A stretch of 37,444 nucleotides of DNA from Nitrososphaerota archaeon (GTDB lineage Archaea; Thermoproteota; Nitrososphaeria; Nitrososphaerales; Nitrosopumilaceae), in the NCBI GenBank assembly GCA_013288545.1, contig JABDBR010000011.1, forward strand, positions 3,759-41,202, written 5' to 3'. A program made the position numbers and the translations under genes. Below the pieces are notes generated by a model that was not told the DNA's origin, searched no databases, and saw only the letters and a list, made by a program, of their open reading frames with translations. Shown piece after piece: positions 31,436 to 37,444 of the stretch. The first letter of the stretch is position 1, and the number at the start of each line of letters is the position of its first letter.

Positions 31436-31561
31436 ATGGCAGGAATTTTTGACTATATACCAATTATCGCCGCTGTATTATTTGGTATTGGTTTAGTTGG
31501 TGTAATGGTATACGAACGATCTAGAACAAGACAAAGCACAGAACCCGAATCAACTGCTTGA
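31436..31561 (+). CDS. 41-residue single-pass membrane microprotein
   Basis: The ORF begins MAGIFDYIPIIAAVLFGIGL and continues VGVMVYERSRTRQ to a polar tail. One hydrophobic helix of about 21 residues (8-28) is followed by positively charged residues, predicting N-out/C-in topology. A TATA box 27 nt upstream supports expression. The stop codon overlaps the proposed CTG start of the Lhr-like helicase by 8 nt, so the two may be translationally coupled. No family is recognised; another, out-of-frame ATG 5 nt upstream yields only 21 residues. Confidence 0.6.
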   Translation: MAGIFDYIPIIAAVLFGIGLVGVMVYERSRTRQSTEPESTA

Positions 31562-34256
31562 GTTAGAAGAAAAGTTTCGTAATCTTGGTTTTGCGCACCT
31601 AACTGAGATACAACAAAAAGCTGTTCCTGTAATATTTCAAAAAATTGATTCCTTGGTGGTGGCACCCACAGGATCTGGAAAGACAGAGACTGCGGTAATT
31701 CCAATATTTTCAAGAGTTGCGCACTCCAAAAAGCAGGACAAGATAAAAGTATTATACATCACTCCACTTCGTGCGCTAAATCGAGATGTCTTTAAGAGAA
31801 TTATAAAATATGCTGAAGGTGAAGGCCTCAGAATTGAGGTACGGCATGGAGATACATCGCAGTCAATGAGACGCAAGATAAACCTGGCACCTCCTGACAT
31901 CTTGATTACCACACCTGAAACTTTGATCATATTGCTTTCACAACCTGTAATGCTAAAGGCACTTGACGAAATAGAATGGATGGTAATAGATGAGGTGCAT
32001 GAACTGTTGGGTAATGAGAGGGGAGCCCAGCTCTCGCTTAGCCTTGAAAGACTCCAGGCAAACACGAAATATCCAATAACCAGAGTAGGGCTGTCTGCAA
32101 CGGTAGGAAACACTGCAGAGGCCGCCAAGTTTGTAGTTGGGACAAAAAGAAAATGCAAAATAATTGAGGATCATTCCATTCGAAAATATGATGTCGAGGT
32201 AAAGTACATAGAAGGTACGATAACCGATGTGGTGGACCATGTTATTGAATATGTGACAAAAAACTATCCATCCTCTCCTGTTTTGCTATTTACAAATACA
32301 AGAGGAGAATCAGAGTATATTGCGTCTGTACTAAAGGAGCGTTCAAGCATTGCAATAGAATTGCACCATGGATCTCTTTCTCAGCAGGTAAGAGAAGAGA
32401 CAGAAGACACGCTACGGGCTGGCAAGGCAGGAATAGTTGTCTGCACTTCATCACTTGAGCTTGGACTTGACATTGGATCTGTTGAACTTGTAATTCATTA
32501 TGGCTCGCCAAGACAAGTCTCAAAGCTTATGCAAAGAATTGGGCGAAGCAGACACACAAGAGGATCTTCTGCAAAGGGACTGATTGTAACAAACAACCCT
32601 GATGATGAGATTGAGGCGCTTGCAATATTGGAGCGTGTCAAGGAAAAATCAATCGAGGATCAGATAATTCATGACGGTGCACTAGATGTTCTTGCACACC
32701 ATCTTGTCGGGATGACAATGCAGTTTGGTACTGTATCACTTGACTTGGCACTAGGTATGATACAACAGGCCTACTCGTTTAGAAACGTTACCGTAACAGA
32801 ACTAATCGAGGTGCTTGAGGTATTGCAGAATGGAAACATCATATTCTTTGACAAGGAAGAGATGACCTTTACAAAAAGGGGGCGCTCGTTTAGGTATCAC
32901 TTTGAGAATTTATCCACAATTCCAGACATTTTAAAATTCAAGGTATTTGACACTGCATCCAAAAAAATAATCGGCAGCCTTGACCAGAGGTTTGTAGGGG
33001 ATAATGGAGAGCAAGGAAGTGTGTTTGTACTACGAGGGATGCAGTGGAGGATACTAAATGTCGATGACAGCTCCCTTAAGGTAAATGTAGAGCCGATATC
33101 ATCTGCTGGGATAAACGTGCCATACTGGGAAGGTGAGAACATTCCAGTTGATTATATTACTGCAAGAAAAGTTGGCATGGTCAGAACAAAAACAATCGTG
33201 ACACCTTTTACAAATAAAGTAATTGACAATCTCAAGCTTGGAGTAATTCCTGACGAAAAAAACATTGTAGTAGAATCGCAACGAGTGAGAAATACCCTAG
33301 TGATACATTCTTGCTTTGGGACAAGAATCAACTCTACTCTTGCAATGCTATTGTCTGCAATGATATCTGCAAAGAGTGGTCATCTTGTTGATTCACGATC
33401 TGATGCGTATAGGATAATGTTATCATCAAATGGAAGGATACTGGAACAGTCTGTGCGCGATGTCATTGCAGATGAATATGATCTGCAAGATATAGTACAG
33501 GCATCACTTGCTGGAACGCATAACGTAAACTGGAGAACATGGTGTGTTGCAAAAAAGTTTGGAATCGTAGGAAGAGAGGCGGTATATGACAGAAAATCTG
33601 CAAGATTCTTGTATGAAAGATATTCAAAGACCGCACTTGCAAAAGAAGCACTGCGGGAACTGTTCCATGACAAGTATGACTTGCAAAATACCTCGCAACT
33701 ATTACAAAAAATAAAATCAAATGAAATAAAAATAACTTGGGTTGAAGTTGATGGTTTTTCAAAACTTGTAGAACCCATACTGGACCATACCACAAAATAC
33801 TATGCGTCTCCTGCAAATATGGACAAGGGAATACTTGATTTAGTAAAATCTAGATTGTTAAAGACACGTCATAGGCTGGTATGTGTAAGGTGTGGCAAGT
33901 GGGAAAAAGTAATAGAGACAGGTCAGATAAGCGAGATTCCGTTATGTCCTTATTGCAAGTCACGACAGATATCTGCGACATTTTACTCTGACTATGACTT
34001 GCCAAAAATAGTTCAAAAGAAAATTGCGGGCAAAAAGATTACTGCTGAAGAGAGCCACAAGTTTGCCAGAGCCTGGAAGGTGTCATCACTTCTTGCAAAC
34101 TTTGGCAAGACTGCACTTGTTGTAATGTCAGGATATGGAGTGGGTGCTGATACTGCTGCAAGGATATTGCGAAACATGGTGGGCGAAGAAGAGATCTACA
34201 AGCAAATTTACGAAGCAGAAAGACAATATGTTACAACCAGGGGATTTTGGGACTAG
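31554..34256 (+). CDS. Lhr-like ATP-dependent helicase (superfamily 2)
   Basis: The frame is open from 31506, and no ATG, GTG or TTG precedes the TTG at 31653. That TTG would remove the conserved segment LEEKFRNLGFAHLTEIQQKA before Walker A. The best start is therefore CTG at 31554, giving 900 residues. Motifs in order: APTGSGKT, ITPLRAL, TTPETL, VIDEVHELLG (DEVH), GLSAT, the helicase C region FTNTRGESEY, CTSSLELGLDIG and QRIGRSRHTRG. A winged-helix/Lhr region follows, and a C-terminal zinc knuckle (CVRCGKW...CPYCKSR). Lhr proteins are 3'-5' DNA/RNA helicases in repair. The stop shares CTAG with the convergent RPA gene. Confidence 0.9.
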   Translation: MLELEEKFRNLGFAHLTEIQQKAVPVIFQKIDSLVVAPTGSGKTETAVIPIFSRVAHSKKQDKIKVLYITPLRALNRDVFKRIIKYAEGEGLRIEVRHGDTSQSMRRKINLAPPDILITTPETLIILLSQPVMLKALDEIEWMVIDEVHELLGNERGAQLSLSLERLQANTKYPITRVGLSATVGNTAEAAKFVVGTKRKCKIIEDHSIRKYDVEVKYIEGTITDVVDHVIEYVTKNYPSSPVLLFTNTRGESEYIASVLKERSSIAIELHHGSLSQQVREETEDTLRAGKAGIVVCTSSLELGLDIGSVELVIHYGSPRQVSKLMQRIGRSRHTRGSSAKGLIVTNNPDDEIEALAILERVKEKSIEDQIIHDGALDVLAHHLVGMTMQFGTVSLDLALGMIQQAYSFRNVTVTELIEVLEVLQNGNIIFFDKEEMTFTKRGRSFRYHFENLSTIPDILKFKVFDTASKKIIGSLDQRFVGDNGEQGSVFVLRGMQWRILNVDDSSLKVNVEPISSAGINVPYWEGENIPVDYITARKVGMVRTKTIVTPFTNKVIDNLKLGVIPDEKNIVVESQRVRNTLVIHSCFGTRINSTLAMLLSAMISAKSGHLVDSRSDAYRIMLSSNGRILEQSVRDVIADEYDLQDIVQASLAGTHNVNWRTWCVAKKFGIVGREAVYDRKSARFLYERYSKTALAKEALRELFHDKYDLQNTSQLLQKIKSNEIKITWVEVDGFSKLVEPILDHTTKYYASPANMDKGILDLVKSRLLKTRHRLVCVRCGKWEKVIETGQISEIPLCPYCKSRQISATFYSDYDLPKIVQKKIAGKKITAEESHKFARAWKVSSLLANFGKTALVVMSGYGVGADTAARILRNMVGEEEIYKQIYEAERQYVTTRGFWD

Positions 34257-35650
34257 TTCTTGCGTGTGATTACAGAATATGCCGTAAGGAACAATTCTGT
34301 TCTATTTTCTAGGCCTGCCTTTGCATTTACTGCAGTGACTGTGATTATCTCTCCTTGGGTGAACTGTTCCAATAATCTTGCCTGTGATCTCCAGCCCTTG
34401 AGCCAGATCTGTCCGGTATCATCTTCTACAAATGTCTCAGAAAGCAATACTGTCTCGCCAGTCTTTGTCTGGATCTCGCGTTTTTCTGGAGACTTTAGAA
34501 TAATTGCCTCTACACAATAAAGTGTCTCTGCTGGTTTTATTTCCTTTATTTTTGTTCTAATCTCTGGTAACGTTGGGATACCTTGATCATCTATTTTTCT
34601 TACAAAAGAGTCGCCCTCTAGCATGATTGATTTTCCGTACACCTTTGATGGCATGCATTCGATTACATCTCCCATGACAAGATCCTTTGTCACAAGTGCG
34701 GTATCTGTAATGGATACAAGCTTCTTGTCCTGTGTTGTGCCAAGAATCAATGTGTTTCCAGAATCGCTTTTTGTCATGGATAAAATCCTGATTGTAATCG
34801 GCTGGATCTCTGTTGCGCCCTCTATCTCTAGTACGGTTCCTTCATCACCGTGGAGCTCAAGTCCCATCTGGCCCACCTTTGTCTTGACTCCGATCAATCT
34901 TGTCTTTGCACCTGATGTCACAACCTTTGGTATTGTACTTTCATCTTTATTCCACAAGACTACACGTACGATGGTTCCGTCCTTTCCCTTGAGTCTTAAT
35001 TGTAATGATTTTCCTGGTTCTCCCTTGAAGTTTGTAAATTCTGATGTCCTAAGGTTTCCATCCAAAATTCCTGTAACTACTAGATTCTGCTGGTTCTCTT
35101 TTACATTGCTTACATCATCTGTTATTGCATCCAAAGATGGTATGGTACTAGTGGTACCGTTTGGTTCTATGTTGGAACCCGAACCTACATTGATTATTGG
35201 ATTTCCTTTCATGTCTGATTTTACATATGCCTTGATTATCTTGACTAAATCTCCCGGTTTGAGGTTCTCAATTCCTGGCAAGTTTGCTTTTTCATCCCAT
35301 AACTTTACCTGTGCTCTTGAGTCACCGTCATAAACTGTCATGGTACGTAACAAGAACTGGGAGCCGTCCTTGCGTGAAAATTGTTTTACTGGATAAACGT
35401 TCATCACTCTGGTTGCAAGGGTTATCTCCTTTGCACCGACATAGAGGTCTTTTAGGCCCATCTCTACCTTTAGGGGCTCGTTTAATGATACCCCCAAGTC
35501 TGATGCTATGAGAAACAGTGCACCTTGGTCTGTCAGATACCCTGCACCGATCTTTTCTTTCTTTCTTTGTATCATTTCATTGATCTGCTCTTTTGAGAGA
35601 TCGGGCTTTTGTTCTAATAATTTGCTTAATAATGAATCAAATTCTGACAA
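34253..35650 (-). CDS. Replication protein A, OB-fold ssDNA-binding protein
   Basis: Binds single-stranded DNA in replication and repair. From TTG at 35650 the protein has 465 residues and starts MSEFDSLLSKLLEQKPDLSK. An open extension to 35731 adds 27 residues of basic, unlike sequence, but a TATA box at 35674-35685 lies 29 nt before 35650 and so inside the extension. A helical N-terminal domain (EQINEMIQRKKEKIGAGYLTDQGALFLIA) precedes at least three OB-fold segments, for example RVMNVYPVKQFSRKDGS and VVTGILDGNLRTSEFTNFKG. The C-terminal one ends before GQIWLKGWRSQARLL. No zinc finger is obvious. It is convergent with the helicase, sharing stop-codon bases. Confidence 0.88.
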   Translation of the reverse strand: MSEFDSLLSKLLEQKPDLSKEQINEMIQRKKEKIGAGYLTDQGALFLIASDLGVSLNEPLKVEMGLKDLYVGAKEITLATRVMNVYPVKQFSRKDGSQFLLRTMTVYDGDSRAQVKLWDEKANLPGIENLKPGDLVKIIKAYVKSDMKGNPIINVGSGSNIEPNGTTSTIPSLDAITDDVSNVKENQQNLVVTGILDGNLRTSEFTNFKGEPGKSLQLRLKGKDGTIVRVVLWNKDESTIPKVVTSGAKTRLIGVKTKVGQMGLELHGDEGTVLEIEGATEIQPITIRILSMTKSDSGNTLILGTTQDKKLVSITDTALVTKDLVMGDVIECMPSKVYGKSIMLEGDSFVRKIDDQGIPTLPEIRTKIKEIKPAETLYCVEAIILKSPEKREIQTKTGETVLLSETFVEDDTGQIWLKGWRSQARLLEQFTQGEIITVTAVNAKAGLENRTELFLTAYSVITRKN

Positions 35651-35673
35651 TGGAAACCTGATGGAAAGTGTAT

Positions 35674-35685
35674 GATATAAAAATT
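35674..35685 (-). promoter_or_regulatory. TATA box for the RPA gene
   Basis: The minus strand reads AATTTTTATATC, centred about 29 nt upstream of the TTG at 35650. It argues against the longer start at 35731. Confidence 0.5.
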
Positions 35686-35764
35686 GTTTTAGTAAGCGAT
35701 CTTTTTTTGATGCATGTTTATGAAACCACAAAATTTCAGTAGATAGATTAGTGAGGGAAAAAGA

Positions 35765-36700
35765 TTGTATGTATTGTATACCATAGAGGTAAATTCGCTT
35801 TCAAAATCATATGGTAATTTTACTGCAGTAGATGGCATTGATCTCAAGGTGGAACGGGGAAAGATCTTTGGATTTTTGGGACCAAATGGTGCAGGCAAGA
35901 CCACTACCATGAAGATGCTTACTACGTTGATTCCTCCAAGCGGGGGCAAGATGAGCATTTTGGGAATTGATGGTATCAAGTCTCCACTTGAGATACGAAA
36001 AAAGATTGGAGTAGTATTGCAGCAGCCAAGCTACGAGCCCACGCTAAGTGTTGAAAAGTCCCTTGAAAAATATGGTATGATGTGGAATGTTGAAAAAAAG
36101 ATACGAAAGGACAGGGCAGAAGAACTTCTCACTGCCTTTGATCTTGTGGATATCAGGAAAAAGAAAAATGATGACCTATCCATTGGACAAAGACGAAGGG
36201 TGCAGGTTGCGCGTGAATTTATGCATGACATGGAGTTGTTGTTTTTAGACGAGCCAACAGTTGGCCTTGACCCGTCTGCAAGAAGGGGTCTGCTTGATTA
36301 CATCAAAGGAAAGGTAAAAGATGGACTAACGATATTTTTTACTACACATATCTTAGAAGAAGCGGAATATCTCTGCGACGATATTGCCATAATAAACAAA
36401 GGAAAGATAATTGCAGTTGATACTCCAGCGGATTTAAAAAACAAGTTTGGGCGGGAAAAGACCATCAAGATTCACATATCAGAGCAAAAAAACGTGGAAT
36501 CTTTGTTGTCTGGCATACAAGACTGTACCATCGAATACGATTCTGGTGTTGTGATTACAGTACGCTCTAGTCAGTCAGAACAGGTTTTGCAGGATATTTT
36601 AAAGATACTTGCATCAAATGATATCCCAGTAGAGGACCTAAGTGTTGTTCCAACAAGTCTTGAAGAGATATTTCTTTCAGTGGTGAAAAACTCTGCATGA
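35765..36700 (+). CDS. ABC transporter ATPase (DrrA/ABC-2 export type)
   Basis: The 311-residue ATP-binding subunit has Walker A GPNGAGKTTT, a Q-loop in VVLQQPSYEPTLSVEK, signature LSIGQRRRVQVA, Walker B LLFLDEPTVGLDPSARRG and the H-loop in FTTHILEEAEYL. A C-terminal extension of about 80 residues follows, as in DrrA/NatA-type exporters. The signature has IGQ in place of the usual SGG/SGQ, which is common in this subgroup. The start is TTG at 35765, with an SD-like GAGGG 7-8 nt upstream and a TTTATG element at about 35718-35723. An alternative TTG lies 9 nt downstream. The ABC-2 permease gene follows directly with overlapping ends. Confidence 0.93.
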   Translation: MYVLYTIEVNSLSKSYGNFTAVDGIDLKVERGKIFGFLGPNGAGKTTTMKMLTTLIPPSGGKMSILGIDGIKSPLEIRKKIGVVLQQPSYEPTLSVEKSLEKYGMMWNVEKKIRKDRAEELLTAFDLVDIRKKKNDDLSIGQRRRVQVAREFMHDMELLFLDEPTVGLDPSARRGLLDYIKGKVKDGLTIFFTTHILEEAEYLCDDIAIINKGKIIAVDTPADLKNKFGREKTIKIHISEQKNVESLLSGIQDCTIEYDSGVVITVRSSQSEQVLQDILKILASNDIPVEDLSVVPTSLEEIFLSVVKNSA

Positions 36701-37444
36701 AATAATCCGACTGGTAAACCGTAACCTTACGATTTCACTTAACATGGGATTTGTGATATGGCAGATTATCTTTCCGTTAATTTACATCTTTGTTGCAGGC
36801 TTTGCGTATACTGCACTAATACACCAGGTGCCGTTTGGAAACAAGACACTTGACTATCCTGCCTTTATTGCAACAGGGATGATTGGGTTCAATATAATGA
36901 ACAGCACTCTGATTTCTGGAATAATAATCTGGAACGACAGAAGGCATGGAATGTTTGAGCAGATCTTGGTTGGGCCGTTTACTCGTGCACAGTATATTCT
37001 ATCAAATGTGTATACCATTGGAATAATTGGCCTAGTCAGTGCTGCAATGATTACTGCAGTGGGATATCCATTGTTCTTCAAGCAAGTCGAGTTTAACATA
37101 TTAACTGTACCACTAGTTGTGTTTGCATCAATTACAGGTTCTATCTTGTTTGGCTCTATTGCGTCAATCATATCTACTAGATTGAAATCAAGTGAGGGGT
37201 TTAACGTTGTAATCAATACTGTATTTTTGTTCTTTGCATTTGTGAGTACTGCATTTTATCCAGCACAAGGAGCTCCGCCGATTTTGTCTACAGCATTTTA
37301 TTTCAACCCGTTGACGTATCTTGTAGATATTGTACGCGCTGGAATATTTGGATACTTTAATGAATTGGTTGCAACTGAGATGACAGTTTTAGGTATTGGT
37401 GCTGTGGTGTTGTTTTTGGTTGCAACTAAGTTACTGTCAAAACT
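36693..37444 (+). CDS. ABC-2 type permease (partial, runs off the window)
   Basis: The frame runs to the last base. Conserved sequence starts before the first ATG (36744): HEIIRLVNRNLTISLNMGF is the usual amphipathic helix ahead of the first membrane segment (VIWQIIFPLIYIFVAGFAY). The frame opens after a TGA at 36681-36683, and the only near-cognate start at the right place is CTG at 36693, overlapping the ATPase stop by 8 nt (CTGCATGA). An ATG in that overlap (36697) hits a stop after two codons. About five membrane helices are visible, with the ABC-2 motif near LVDIVRAGIFGYFNEL. It partners the upstream ATPase; cargo is unknown. Confidence 0.85.
   Translation, partial: MHEIIRLVNRNLTISLNMGFVIWQIIFPLIYIFVAGFAYTALIHQVPFGNKTLDYPAFIATGMIGFNIMNSTLISGIIIWNDRRHGMFEQILVGPFTRAQYILSNVYTIGIIGLVSAAMITAVGYPLFFKQVEFNILTVPLVVFASITGSILFGSIASIISTRLKSSEGFNVVINTVFLFFAFVSTAFYPAQGAPPILSTAFYFNPLTYLVDIVRAGIFGYFNELVATEMTVLGIGAVVLFLVATKLLSK

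Noticed and set aside
31431-31496. 21-residue ORF from the ATG at 31431
   Set aside because: It is out of frame with the membrane microprotein, shorter, and sits closer to the TATA box than the usual leaderless distance.
34623-35333. 236-residue plus-strand open frame opposite the RPA gene
   Set aside because: The minus-strand frame encodes a recognisable OB-fold protein; the plus frame is Ser/Pro/Thr/Ile-rich, as expected for an antisense shadow.

Overview
The window looks like chromosome of an ammonia-oxidising archaeon (Nitrososphaerota, probably Nitrosopumilales). The DNA is AT-rich. It carries archaeal information-processing genes: PriL/PriS primase, aIF2-alpha and aIF2-gamma, S6e, Nop10, Lsm, RPA and an Lhr-type helicase. 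These sit beside traits typical of this phylum: an archaeal cobalamin pathway, a bacterial-type MetK, very short gene spacing, many TTG starts, and TATA boxes about 25 nt upstream of start codons, which implies mostly leaderless mRNAs. The assignment rests on gene content and order, not on a database search.

Layout. 1-3.2 kb: 3' part of a large extracellular protein built on Ser/Leu/Asp-rich tandem repeats. 3.25-5.6 kb (minus): endonuclease IV and glycyl-tRNA synthetase. 5.7-12.8 kb (plus): priL-priS, a UPF0182 membrane protein abutting a glutamine amidotransferase, a C39-like/TPR protein and a HIT protein. 12.76-13.2 kb: tRNA-Gly(CCC) and two tiny zinc-ribbon genes. 13.26-18.8 kb (plus): rps6e, aIF2-gamma, a frameshifted PIN nuclease, a metallo-hydrolase, and an oligosaccharyltransferase (STT3/AglB) fused to a cyclophilin. 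18.85-19.8 kb (minus): nop10 and aIF2-alpha. 19.84-26.6 kb: cobalamin block, with cobO (minus), an FAD reductase plus cbiA (plus), and cbiD-cbiG-cbiX-cbiC (minus). 26.66-29.3 kb: a DnaJ-like membrane protein and an SDR-type gene, with a solo-TnpB insertion sequence lodged in their divergent promoter region. 29.2-31.4 kb: lsm-metK (minus) and a RadB/KaiC-like ATPase. 31.4-35.65 kb: a 41-residue membrane microprotein, the Lhr-like helicase, and convergent RPA. 35.8 kb to the end: ABC ATPase and the start of its permease.

How the genes work together. Replication and repair genes recur (primase, Nfo, RPA, helicase, RecA-like ATPase), as do translation genes (GlyRS, tRNA-Gly, S6e, aIF2-alpha/gamma, Nop10). 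The B12 genes are arranged as tightly overlapping units. They cover cobalt insertion, ring contraction (C5), C1-methylation, methyl migration, a,c-amidation and adenosylation. The remaining corrin methyltransferases must lie elsewhere.

The points most worth checking are the STT3-cyclophilin fusion, two genes whose conserved N-termini can only be reached from a CTG codon in an identical 8-nt stop-overlap context, a PIN gene broken or slipped at an A9 run, a solo TnpB with a readable target-adjacent motif and guide, and a single TATA box that appears to serve a tRNA and a zinc-ribbon gene in opposite directions.
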